Source: Betaproteobacteria bacterium (GTDB lineage: Bacteria > Pseudomonadota > Gammaproteobacteria > Burkholderiales > Burkholderiaceae). Taken from it: DNA of 37,552 nt. Positions within the stretch are counted from its first letter, which is position 1; every line of letters starts with the position of its first letter. Of the stretch, positions 29,465 through 36,343 are shown piece after piece. The notes under the pieces are model-generated. The model did no database searches, had not been told where the DNA came from, and saw only the letters and a program-made list of their open reading frames with translations. The DNA is taken from positions 1 to 37,552 of the forward strand of contig CANCIL010000008.1 of NCBI GenBank assembly GCA_947378095.1, given 5' to 3'. A program made the translations under genes and the position numbers.

Positions 29465-29494
29465 ATTTACAAATTTGATAAATTTTTTGTAAAT
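29465..29494. repeat. AT-rich inverted repeat upstream of the 62-residue protein
   Basis: ATTTACAAA (29465-29473) and TTTGTAAAT (29486-29494) form a perfect 9-bp inverted repeat with a 12-nt spacer. A weak promoter pair, TTGTAA (29487-29492) with 17 nt to TAAATC, overlaps its right arm. The layout fits a repressor site; G+C is too low for an efficient terminator. Confidence 0.4.
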
Positions 29495-29547
29495 CCTGTC
29501 ATCTCGAGCTAAATCTTGGGCGTTGTATGCTCATGGAGGTGACAAAT

Positions 29548-29736
29548 ATGTCAACAAGACTTAAACGTTGGGCCCGCGCAATTCAAGAAATTGACCTGTC
29601 AAAACGGGGAGATCCGGAAGTGGCTATTGGCTATCTCGATAGCAAATACCGCGATATTGCATGGCGTTACATCAGAATTTTAGGCTTTGAGCGTACCATC
29701 AGCTTCATGGCCAGCAACAATTTTCACCCAGAGTAA
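29548..29736 (+). CDS. Small basic protein of unknown function
   Basis: A 62-residue protein, pI clearly basic at the N-terminus (STRLKRWARAIQE), then a helix-rich middle (YLDSKYRDIAWRYIRILGFERTISF). The ATG at 29548 is chosen because a strong GGAGGTGA ends 5-7 nt before it; two upstream in-frame ATGs (29527, 29533) would place the Shine-Dalgarno inside the gene. No family is recognised. It has its own inverted-repeat control region and a strong terminator, so it is a genuine, separately expressed gene. Confidence 0.78.
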   Translation: MSTRLKRWARAIQEIDLSKRGDPEVAIGYLDSKYRDIAWRYIRILGFERTISFMASNNFHPE

Positions 29737-29745
29737 TTTCTACCG

Positions 29746-29780
29746 AAAAACCTAAATAATTGATTTATTTAGGTTTTTTT
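29746..29780. terminator. Bidirectional rho-independent terminator
   Basis: A long stem of AAAAACCTAAATAA pairing with TTATTTAGGTTTTT around a 5-nt loop, with A-run and T-run on either side. It ends the 62-residue protein gene; the stop codon of the converging MFS gene (29765-29767) lies inside the stem, so it serves both. Confidence 0.85.
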
Positions 29781-30952
29781 GATTCTCCCCCTCTAAATAC
29801 CCAGGTTGCCAGCAAAATAGCTGCCAGGGTTGAACAGCACCCAGAAAAGAGAAATGCTTTTGTAGGGCCCTCTGACTCATAAAGATAGCCAAAAACAATT
29901 GAAGCTGGCAATAGCATCAAGCCTGAAGCTAAATTGAACCACCCAAAAGCTGTGCCCATCAGTCCAGCGGGCGCAAGATCCGCTACTAAAGCCTTTTCGA
30001 CGCCCTCAGTAGCCGCCTTAAAAAGCCCATACAAGCCAAATAGCCCATAAAGCATAGTCATTGTTAAGTCTACATAACCCATGGCTGAATAAAAAAAAGC
30101 AAAAACTACCCAAGAAATAAAAATAAAATATTTACGGCTAAATCTGTCTGAGAGAGCAGATAGCGGGGTTCCAAATAATGTAGTGATGAGGGAAATGGAT
30201 GCCCAAAGCAATGGAATCTGTTCTTGGGGAACGCCTATTTCACGAGCCCTTAATAACAAAAACATATCAGATGAGTTACTTAAGGCAAAAAGCGAAACCA
30301 CTAAAAGATAGCGCTTAAATTCGATGGGCATTAACTTTAAATTCCAGCTAAAGCTGGTATTTGTAACAATTTCTTTAGCTGGAGGTTCTTTGAGGTTTAA
30401 AGCTAGAACAACAGTGATGACCGCAGGTATTGCCGCCCATAGAAAGATATCCCTCAAAGGTATCCCTACCGAAAGCAAAAAGAATGCCAGCAGTGGGCCA
30501 ACTACAGCGCCCGCATTATCCATAGAGCGATGCAGACCAAAAGTGATTCCTCTTAAGCCAGCAGGGACACTTTCCGCCAACAAGGCGTCTCTTGGAGAGC
30601 TTCTCAGCCCTTTGCCAAGTCTATCGGTAAAACGAATACATAAGACCCATAACCATGAACTTGCAAAAGCAATTAATGGACGGCCTATGCCTGCCAATAA
30701 ATAACCATACACAATCCAGGGCTTGGTCTTCTTAGTTCTATCAACAATTACACCGGATACAAGTTTAAAAATACTAGATGTAGCCTCCGCTACACCCTCA
30801 ATAATGCCCAAGGCCCTAGGTCCAGCCATCAGAACAGAGGCGAGATACAAGGGCATGAGTGGATAAAGCATTTCACTGGCTGAATCATTAACAAAGCTAA
30901 TGAGGCCAATAAGCCAAACTGTCCGAGGAAGCGAGAAAAGGGTTTTAAACAT
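29765..30952 (-). CDS. MFS transporter
   Basis: A 395-residue major facilitator with about twelve membrane helices. Characteristic pieces are VNDSASEMLYPLMPLYLA near residue 22, the charged loop 2-3 VSGVIVDRTKKTKPW and DRLGKGLRSSPRDALLAESVPAGLRGITFGLHRSMDNAGAVVGP. This last motif is typical of a subfamily of drug/metabolite exporters often found near stress genes. The substrate is unknown. Its start is 139 nt from the divergent lysine-rich protein gene. Confidence 0.85.
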   Translation of the reverse strand: MFKTLFSLPRTVWLIGLISFVNDSASEMLYPLMPLYLASVLMAGPRALGIIEGVAEATSSIFKLVSGVIVDRTKKTKPWIVYGYLLAGIGRPLIAFASSWLWVLCIRFTDRLGKGLRSSPRDALLAESVPAGLRGITFGLHRSMDNAGAVVGPLLAFFLLSVGIPLRDIFLWAAIPAVITVVLALNLKEPPAKEIVTNTSFSWNLKLMPIEFKRYLLVVSLFALSNSSDMFLLLRAREIGVPQEQIPLLWASISLITTLFGTPLSALSDRFSRKYFIFISWVVFAFFYSAMGYVDLTMTMLYGLFGLYGLFKAATEGVEKALVADLAPAGLMGTAFGWFNLASGLMLLPASIVFGYLYESEGPTKAFLFSGCCSTLAAILLATWVFRGGESKKPK

Positions 30953-31091
30953 GTATGTTCAATGTAGCACCTTTCATATTGGTCAAAAAAACCCTCCCAA
31001 TTTGTCACAATCGCTTGAAAGCGCAAACAAGTAATCGTAGGATGAAAGACTAGTCACATAAATTGATTAACTTAACCTCCTGGAGAGCGAT

Positions 31092-31358
31092 ATGAGTCAA
31101 AAAAAATTAGTTAAAGATTTGATGAAGAAGTTAGATAAGTTAGAGTCTGATCGCGAAAAGCTGATTGATAAGCTAGCCAAGGCCCTTGATAAGCTGGAAA
31201 AGAAAGTTGAGAAAAAGGCAGCTACAAAAAAACCAACGGTTAAAAAAACAACTGCAAAGAAAGTAGCCACTAAGAAAACTCCAGTCAAAAAAGCAGCCGC
31301 TAAGAAAACAGCTGCAAAGAAAGTAGCAACTCCACCAAACTCAATAGAAAACTCCTAA
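31092..31358 (+). CDS. Lysine-rich histone H1-like protein
   Basis: An 88-residue protein in two parts. Residues 1-40 are a charged coiled coil (LVKDLMKKLDKLESDREKLI). Residues 41-80 are a repeat tail of Lys, Ala and Thr with units such as KKAATKKPTVKK and AAKKTAAKKVAT, like the AlgP/Hc1-type tails that bind DNA. A GGAGAG lies 7 nt before the ATG. The likely role is nucleoid or polyanion binding. It sits 6 nt before a polyphosphate kinase gene and is surely co-transcribed with it. Confidence 0.85.
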   Translation: MSQKKLVKDLMKKLDKLESDREKLIDKLAKALDKLEKKVEKKAATKKPTVKKTTAKKVATKKTPVKKAAAKKTAAKKVATPPNSIENS

Positions 31359-31364
31359 TACCTG

Positions 31365-32147
31365 ATGGGTAAAAAGTCAAAATCAAATAGTCATGATGAT
31401 GGTTATGATGCAAAGCTGAGACTTTTGCAGATTGAACTCGTAAAACTTCAACGTCAGATCATCTCTAGTGGATCTCGACTCCTGGTAATCCTTGAAGGTC
31501 GAGATACCGCTGGAAAAGATGGAACCATTAAAGCAATAGCTGAACATCTGAGTCCTCGAGAAAGTCGGGTTGTAGCCTTGAGTAAACCTTCGGAACGTGA
31601 AGAAGGCGAATGGTATTTTCAGCGCTATGTAGTAGAGCTTCCCTCCTCCGGCGAAATCGTTATATTCAATAGAAGTTGGTATAACCGGGCTGGCGTTGAA
31701 AAGGTCATGGGCTTTTGCACAGATACTCAATACAAGCAATTCATGGATTCAGTAAATGAGTTTGAAAGCTTAATTATTAAGTCTGGAACTCAACTAATTA
31801 AATACTATTTAGATATTGATAAAGAAGAGCAAGCAGAACGACTAAAGTCTCGAGAAACCGATCCGTTAAAGCAATGGAAAATTAGCCCCATAGATGAGCA
31901 AGCTCAAAAGAAATGGAAGGACTATAGTTCAGCAAGAAATGCAATGCTCAAGAAAACCAGTTCAGCGCTTGCCCCCTGGACTGTAATCAATGCTAATGAT
32001 AAAAAACTAACGCACTTAAATTTAATTAGAGATCTCTTGTCTAGAGTAAGTTACCCAGATAAAGATAAGCAATTACTTATGTTTGATCCAAAGGTGGTTA
32101 TGCCATGCCCTCCTTTAGGAAAAAAAGCGCCTAGATTGGCACCCTAG
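31365..32147 (+). CDS. ppk2: Polyphosphate kinase 2 (PPK2)
   Basis: A 260-residue enzyme of the PPK2 family, class I by its single domain and length, which moves phosphate between polyphosphate and nucleoside diphosphates. The Walker A is GRDTAGKDGT (residues 45-54). The Walker B region reads FNRSWYNRAGVEKVMGF, with Asn102 where many homologues have Asp. The lid and basic region RLKSRETDPLKQWKISPIDEQAQKKW is present. It lies directly behind the lysine-rich protein. Class and direction of the reaction in vivo are not certain. Confidence 0.93.
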   Translation: MGKKSKSNSHDDGYDAKLRLLQIELVKLQRQIISSGSRLLVILEGRDTAGKDGTIKAIAEHLSPRESRVVALSKPSEREEGEWYFQRYVVELPSSGEIVIFNRSWYNRAGVEKVMGFCTDTQYKQFMDSVNEFESLIIKSGTQLIKYYLDIDKEEQAERLKSRETDPLKQWKISPIDEQAQKKWKDYSSARNAMLKKTSSALAPWTVINANDKKLTHLNLIRDLLSRVSYPDKDKQLLMFDPKVVMPCPPLGKKAPRLAP

Positions 32148-32155
32148 TACTTAAC

Positions 32156-33049
32156 TTACTTAAAGAAGTTGCTAGCCTCCTCAATGACGAGCTCAGGCAT
32201 CTCTTCAGGAATATAGTGACCGCACGGCACACTGGTTCCAGAGAGGTTCTTGGCGACCTTCTGCCAGTCCTCAATGGGCTTAAAACACTTATTGACTAAG
32301 CCATGCTCGCCCCAAAGCACCCTCAAGGGCATTTCTAATTGTTTATTGGCTTCCCGGTCAGCGCGGTCATGAACTAGATCAATTGTGGCTGCAGCTCGGT
32401 AGTCCTCGCACATCGCGTGCATGCTCAAAGGATTGTTAGCTCCGGCAAGATACTCATTCCATCGGTCAGGGCTGAAAATCCCCGTACCCGCATGTCTTCC
32501 CATATGATTTTTAAGCCAAAACTCTGGATTAGCACCAATGAGTGTTTCTGGAATGGGTTCCGGCTGAATTAAAAAGAACCAATGCCAATAGCCTTTTGCA
32601 AAATCCATGCTGGTTTGCTCATACATGCTTAATATCGGAGAGATATCTAATACCATCAATCGCATGACGCTATCAGGAAAATCTACAGCGAGTCGATGCG
32701 AAACTCGACCCCCGCGGTCATGACCAAGCAAGAAGAAATGATCATACCCAAGAGACTTCATCAGAGCATGTTGATCAGCTGCCATCGCCCTCTTGGAATA
32801 AGTTGAATGATCACTTTTTCCATGTGGCTTTGACGACTCTCCATAACCACGAAGATCTGAAGCAACAACCGTGTAGTGTTTAGCAAGTGCGGGTGCTACT
32901 TTGTGCCATATGGCCTTCGTTTGCGGAAAGCCATGCAATAAAAGTAAAGGAGGTCCAGAGCCACCAATCTGACAGGCAATCTCAATGGGGCCATCATCTG
33001 AAGCAATGCTTACTGTCTTTTGCTCAAATTCAGGAAAAGTAACTGACAT
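32156..33049 (-). CDS. Haloacetate (fluoroacetate) dehalogenase-like alpha/beta hydrolase
   Basis: A 297-residue alpha/beta hydrolase with a cap domain that matches fluoroacetate dehalogenase point by point: nucleophile Asp111 with Arg112 and Arg115 in GHDRGGR, acid Asp135 in VLDISP, the halide-binding pair His156-Trp157 in GYWHWFF, Tyr217 in MCEDYRA and base His278 in PCGHYIPEE. Members hydrolyse short 2-haloacids or, in some cases, epoxides. Having an Asp nucleophile plus the His-Trp-Tyr halide site favours dehalogenation, but this is inference. A single gene, converging on ppk2. Confidence 0.85.
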   Translation of the reverse strand: MSVTFPEFEQKTVSIASDDGPIEIACQIGGSGPPLLLLHGFPQTKAIWHKVAPALAKHYTVVASDLRGYGESSKPHGKSDHSTYSKRAMAADQHALMKSLGYDHFFLLGHDRGGRVSHRLAVDFPDSVMRLMVLDISPILSMYEQTSMDFAKGYWHWFFLIQPEPIPETLIGANPEFWLKNHMGRHAGTGIFSPDRWNEYLAGANNPLSMHAMCEDYRAAATIDLVHDRADREANKQLEMPLRVLWGEHGLVNKCFKPIEDWQKVAKNLSGTSVPCGHYIPEEMPELVIEEASNFFK

Positions 33050-33081
33050 GATTCATTCCAAAAGGATATATAGGACAATCG

Positions 33082-33333
33082 CTATCTAGATGCCATCAGT
33101 TGAATTTGGGCAACAGTAACGTAACCCCTATTCTCAGAATCAAGGTAGCTAAAGTGCTCGTAGACACGAGGCATGCATCCCTTGGCTTCTTCTTTGGTTA
33201 GCTTGCCATCATGGTTCTTATCGCAGCTTGCAAAACGATCCGCAATCTCTTTATTGCGAACTGAATTATCTGCTTGCGCCATCGTGCAAAGAACTAGTCC
33301 GGCAATACTAGAAAGAATCAATTTGGCATACAT
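33082..33333 (-). CDS. Exported EF-hand protein
   Basis: An 83-residue protein with a signal peptide (LILSSIAGLVLCTMAQA, cut near residue 21) and two EF-hand loops. The first, DKNHDGKLTKEE, has all calcium ligands; the second, DSENRGYVTVAQI, is degenerate. It is probably a small periplasmic calcium-binding protein. It follows the DUF3313 lipoprotein gene with 5 nt between, so they are in one transcript. Confidence 0.85.
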   Translation of the reverse strand: MYAKLILSSIAGLVLCTMAQADNSVRNKEIADRFASCDKNHDGKLTKEEAKGCMPRVYEHFSYLDSENRGYVTVAQIQLMASR

Positions 33334-33338
33334 AAGAA

Positions 33339-34025
33339 CTATTGGGCGCTAGTTGACGATGGGTTAGCAGACGTTTCTAGAGCTACGCGAACTGCCTTTT
33401 GCGCCATAGCAATAAAGGAATCGACTGAACCAGAAGAGGTTCTAAAAGATTCACCTTGAATAGTGACAAGACCCATGCCTAGCACTTCATTTGTCCTGCT
33501 ATCCGTAATCTTATTTTCCACTACTAGGGCTGGTGTTTTTGCGTTAACACCACCAGCAAAAGCTGCTGCATTGGCAGCTAATCCAATTGGCGTGAAATTC
33601 CATGGCTTCAGATAATCATTTGAGCTTTCAGCGCCTGTTATTCCAGCAGACACTCTTACAACGCCTGGGCCTGGTTGAGTAACGATTTTGATATTTCCAC
33701 GGGCATTAATTGCTTCAACCATAGAGGCCTGTAACGCTGCCTTTGCTTTTGCAATAGATTCAGCACTCACCTCTTTTGTTGCACTCTGATTCAGATAGAT
33801 GGGCTCCAAAATAACAGCCGTATAGGTCGAAGGATTAATACCCTCTTTACGATAACGCCAAATACGAGTATCCGATGCGCTGGTATATGTTGGAACAAGC
33901 AGAGAATAGTTTGGTAAAAATCCTGATCTTGGCATAGCTTCTGAGGCTAATTTTGGTGTATTACTACAGGCAAGCAGCACCAAAGCAAAACTCACGATTG
34001 CTGCATAGAGGCTAATTTTTTTCAT
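33339..34025 (-). CDS. DUF3313 lipoprotein
   Basis: A 228-residue lipoprotein with a lipobox LLAC (Cys20), so it is anchored in the envelope. The mature sequence, with LPNYSLLVPTYTSASDTRIWRYRKEGINPSTYTAVILEPIYL and AKAALQASMVEAINARGNIKIVTQPGPGVVRVSAGIT, fits DUF3313, a family of proteobacterial lipoproteins without a known function. A glycine/alanine-rich segment (IGLAANAAAFAGGVNAKTPAL) lies in the middle. It leads a two-gene transcript with the EF-hand protein. Confidence 0.85.
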   Translation of the reverse strand: MKKISLYAAIVSFALVLLACSNTPKLASEAMPRSGFLPNYSLLVPTYTSASDTRIWRYRKEGINPSTYTAVILEPIYLNQSATKEVSAESIAKAKAALQASMVEAINARGNIKIVTQPGPGVVRVSAGITGAESSNDYLKPWNFTPIGLAANAAAFAGGVNAKTPALVVENKITDSRTNEVLGMGLVTIQGESFRTSSGSVDSFIAMAQKAVRVALETSANPSSTSAQ

Positions 34026-34117
34026 TTTTATTCCTGGTAAAGGTAATTGAGCTGTAATCTTTATCTACGGCACATCATATAGCGGAATGATGACAAACGT
34101 TACTAGTAAGTTGTTGA

Positions 34118-34456
34118 TTAATCTACAGGGCAAGGCAATGCAGTACCAGTCTTTTTGTGTAATTGTGGCTTGCACTCTAAGGAGGGTTTGACAGGTGCCT
34201 GTGGGGCGCTTGTAGTTAGGACAGTTTCTGCAGATCTATTTGGGACATTCTCCAACTTGCTGGCTGTCAAACCAAGTGAAGCATAAAACCCTTTTTCGGT
34301 GCCTGGACAAGGCATTAGGGATCCAGTTTTAGGATTGATGATGGGCTTGCATTGTGGATCTGCTTCTAGCCTTGCCTCTATTTTTGCTGTTGAACAGCCA
34401 ACAAGGGGTAAAGAGCCCAACAAAATAACGATTGCTAGAAATAAAGGATGGGCCAT
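34118..34456 (-). CDS. Small lipoprotein with a duplicated Cys-Lys-Pro motif
   Basis: A 112-residue lipoprotein with lipobox LVGC (Cys21). Two copies of one motif stand at either end of the mature part: QCKPIINPKTGSLMPCPG and ECKPQLHKKTGTALPCPVD, that is C-K-P-x4-K-T-G-x3-P-C-P. The two cysteines in each suggest either two small disulfide loops or a metal site. No family is recognised. It is the last gene of ordinary chromosomal type before the mobile element. It overlaps nothing and is 88 nt from the tRNA-Arg. Confidence 0.72.
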   Translation of the reverse strand: MAHPLFLAIVILLGSLPLVGCSTAKIEARLEADPQCKPIINPKTGSLMPCPGTEKGFYASLGLTASKLENVPNRSAETVLTTSAPQAPVKPSLECKPQLHKKTGTALPCPVD

Positions 34457-34543
34457 TTGCCCATTCTATGAGGACCTTGGATATCAATACGCTACAAATG
34501 CCACAGAATGGTGCCAATTCAAGAAAGGAAATCAGCAAGAAAT

Positions 34544-34620
<77 letters not shown>

Positions 34621-34670
34621 ATCTAAGTAAATCAATATGTTACGGGCTTTTTGAGATAGAAAGAACTCGG

Positions 34671-34691
34671 TTTGGTCCCCTTTTGGTCCCC
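34671..34691. repeat. Tandem 10-bp repeat before the recombinase gene
   Basis: TTTGGTCCCC occurs twice in a row (34671-34680 and 34682-34691, separated by one T), ending about 10 nt before the recombinase start. Tandem sites like this next to an integrase gene fit arm-type integrase or excisionase binding, or autoregulation; no third copy was found in the window. Confidence 0.6.
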
Positions 34692-34701
34692 GAGGAAGAG
34701 A

Positions 34702-35751
34702 ATGGCATCCATACAGAAGCGAAATGGCTCATACCGAGCCCGTGTTAAACGAGTTGGCGAAACTACCCTATCCAAGACTTTCAATAATCGTAGTGACGCA
34801 TTGCAATGGGCTAAACATACTGAAGCCCAGATAAGCTTAGGGCTTTATATGGAGCCAGACACGCCTCCAAAGCCTAGCCATGAGGTACTTTTTGAGGTGG
34901 CAGCCACGCACTACATCAAAACTCACTCCATTCATAAGAGGATTGTTCGCTGCGAAACCTCTCGTTTGCAAATCCTAATTAAACGCTGGGGAAGTTTGCC
35001 TATCTCTAAAGTGGATAAATCTAGCGTTATCGCTCTGCGAGATGACTTATTGAAGATGGGTCGCTCTGGCGAAACTATCAACCACTACTTCAATACTATT
35101 TCTAAGCTGTTTCAGATGCTCAATGACGAATGGGAGATAAAAATTGCAAATCCTATTAAAGGTATTAGAAGGATGCCAGCATCACAAGGCAGAACTAAAA
35201 GAGTGAATCTAGAACTGGAATCTTTACTTTTATCTGGTTGTGACCATTTATCACTCCCCCTACTTCACTCGATTATTCAATTTGCTATTCAAACTGGCAT
35301 GAGGCGAGGTGAAATTATGGGGCTTACTTGGGATGATATTGACTTACCTAATCGCAAAGCATACCTTCACCAAACAAAGAATGGTGAACCTCGCCAGGTG
35401 CCTCTTACCAGACAAGCAATGGCTGTTTTAGAAACCCTTTCTAGACATGAGGAAAAAGTATTTCCTATGGGAATGGACGCTCTGCGGAGTCAATTTAAGC
35501 GTTTAAAGGACTATACAAAAACTCAATGGAATGGAGTGGGAATAAACCCATTTGACGACCTGAGATTTCATGATCTACGACACGAGGCTCTGAGCCGCCT
35601 CTCAGATTTAGGTCTAAATGTTATTGAGCTCTCCCATATCAGCGGGCACCGAACTTTAGGGATGCTTAAAAGGTATACCCACCCTTCGCACGTGGCAATT
35701 CTAAAAAGGCTTGACTCTCAAGTATTTGCAAACAGCACTACAGTTCTGTAG
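34702..35751 (+). CDS. Tyrosine recombinase (integrase)
   Basis: A 349-residue site-specific recombinase. It has an N-terminal arm-binding-like part (SIQKRNGSYRARVKRVGETTLSKTF), a SAM-like core-binding domain (about 60-150) and a complete catalytic domain: Arg201 in TGMRRGE, Lys226 in QTKNG, His290 and Arg293 in FHDLRH, His316 in SGHRT and Tyr325 in MLKRYTH. The ATG at 34702 is chosen for its GAGGAAG at 8-nt spacing; a longer frame to 34672 would start within the tandem repeat. It points away from the tRNA-Arg. No excisionase gene is seen in the window. This is the first gene of the mobile element. Confidence 0.95.
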   Translation: MASIQKRNGSYRARVKRVGETTLSKTFNNRSDALQWAKHTEAQISLGLYMEPDTPPKPSHEVLFEVAATHYIKTHSIHKRIVRCETSRLQILIKRWGSLPISKVDKSSVIALRDDLLKMGRSGETINHYFNTISKLFQMLNDEWEIKIANPIKGIRRMPASQGRTKRVNLELESLLLSGCDHLSLPLLHSIIQFAIQTGMRRGEIMGLTWDDIDLPNRKAYLHQTKNGEPRQVPLTRQAMAVLETLSRHEEKVFPMGMDALRSQFKRLKDYTKTQWNGVGINPFDDLRFHDLRHEALSRLSDLGLNVIELSHISGHRTLGMLKRYTHPSHVAILKRLDSQVFANSTTVL

Positions 35752-35754
35752 AAT
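35726..35754 (+). promoter_or_regulatory. Promoter of the structured RNA
   Basis: TTGCAA (35726-35731), exactly 17 nt, TAGAAT (35749-35754). It overlaps the end of the recombinase gene and puts transcription start near 35761, just in front of the structured region. Confidence 0.5.
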
Positions 35755-35760
35755 AAATAC

Positions 35761-35950
35761 CAAGAGTACAAATACAGCCCTAACCAAGCTGGCATCGGAG
35801 GAAGTAAGCCCCAAAGGTGTTCAGAGTAGCAGAGGACAATGCTACTAATTAAGGGTTTCCCTAAGGGAAATAAGGCGGGAGCAGAATAAATCCAAGTTGC
35901 TCCGAGGATCTATGGCTTGCATAAGCAGAAATGCTGTGCAGGCCTTTTTT
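35761..35950 (+). ncRNA. Structured RNA, small RNA or terminator/antiterminator leader
   Basis: About 190 nt with no convincing reading frame but four consecutive hairpins, all on the plus strand. They are AGTAGCA/TGCTACT (35825-35846, 7 bp), TTTCCC/GGGAAA (35856-35870, 3-nt loop), GGAGCA/TGCTCC (35878-35903) and the last one at 35914-35944. The last has an 8-bp outer stem GGCTTGCA/TGCAGGCC, an inner AGCA/TGCT stem with a GAAA tetraloop, and is followed by six T residues: a good rho-independent terminator. Upstream GTAAGCC (35804-35810) can pair with GGCTTGC (35914-35920) for 7 bp including one G-T pair, which would break the terminator. It may therefore be either a free small RNA or a leader controlling the relaxase genes. 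No known RNA family is recognised. Confidence 0.5.
35914..35950 (+). terminator. Rho-independent terminator at the end of the structured RNA
   Basis: An 8-bp stem with one G-T pair, an asymmetric internal loop (TA versus G), a 4-bp stem capped by GAAA, then TTTTTT at 35945-35950. It lies 45 nt before the ATG of the coiled-coil gene, so those genes need read-through or a weak promoter in between. Confidence 0.75.
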
Positions 35951-35971
35951 ACGACCATATAGCCTGTGCAG
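35934..35971. repeat. Direct repeats CTGTGCAG at 30-bp spacing
   Basis: CTGTGCAG occurs at 35934-35941 and 35964-35971, start-to-start exactly 30 bp. In RNA the longer copies GCTGTGCAGGC (35933-35943) and GCCTGTGCAGC (35962-35972) also pair with each other over 11 positions with two G-U pairs. It could bind protein on one DNA face, be part of an origin of transfer, or let the small RNA pair with the leader of the next gene. Confidence 0.5.
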
Positions 35972-35995
35972 CGTTTCAAAAGTCGGAGAGACTAA

Positions 35996-36343
35996 ATGAA
36001 AAAACGTGCTACAAATCCAGCAGAACTATATGACCCAAGGGACGACATGCTCCAAGAGCTTGCCGATACGATCCAATCATTACTTAAGGAAAACACACTC
36101 TTAAGAGACAAAATCTCTGTAGGCCAATTTGACGCAACGGAAGTTGAAAGAATTGATCTTGCCCAGAGATTGGAGGAACTGAGAAAAGCAAACGAGCTTC
36201 TAGAGATTAATAATCGCTCACTAACTCATAGCAGAAATTGGTTTCAAAACCAGGCCGCCCAAATAATAGGCAGTCGTAATTATTGGGAAAAACAAGCCAA
36301 GAAACTGCAGAGGTTAACAAATCAAGGAGGTCAAAATGTTTAA
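35996..36343 (+). CDS. Coiled-coil protein co-encoded with the relaxase
   Basis: A 115-residue charged protein without cysteines or a signal peptide. Residues about 14-45 and 50-75 have the heptad pattern of a coiled coil (MLQELADTIQSLLKEN, LAQRLEELRKANELLEI), and the last 35 residues are a basic amphipathic region (NYWEKQAKKLQRLTNQ). GGAGAG stands about 7 nt before the ATG. Its last codons overlap the relaxase start by 8 nt. No family is recognised; by position and shape it may supply the dimerization part that MobV relaxases usually carry at their C-terminus, or be a MobC/MbeD-like accessory factor. Confidence 0.75.
   Translation: MKKRATNPAELYDPRDDMLQELADTIQSLLKENTLLRDKISVGQFDATEVERIDLAQRLEELRKANELLEINNRSLTHSRNWFQNQAAQIIGSRNYWEKQAKKLQRLTNQGGQNV

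Noticed and set aside
31012..31023. CGCTTGAAAGCG palindrome before the lysine-rich protein gene
   Set aside because: Only a 5-bp stem with a 2-nt centre, no T-run and no promoter alignment; too weak to list.
34121..34130. Direct repeat ATCTACAGGG, again at 37408-37417, as possible attachment sites
   Set aside because: The left copy is the end of the lipoprotein coding sequence, which would put that gene inside the element; a 10-bp match in 37 kb is not unusual.
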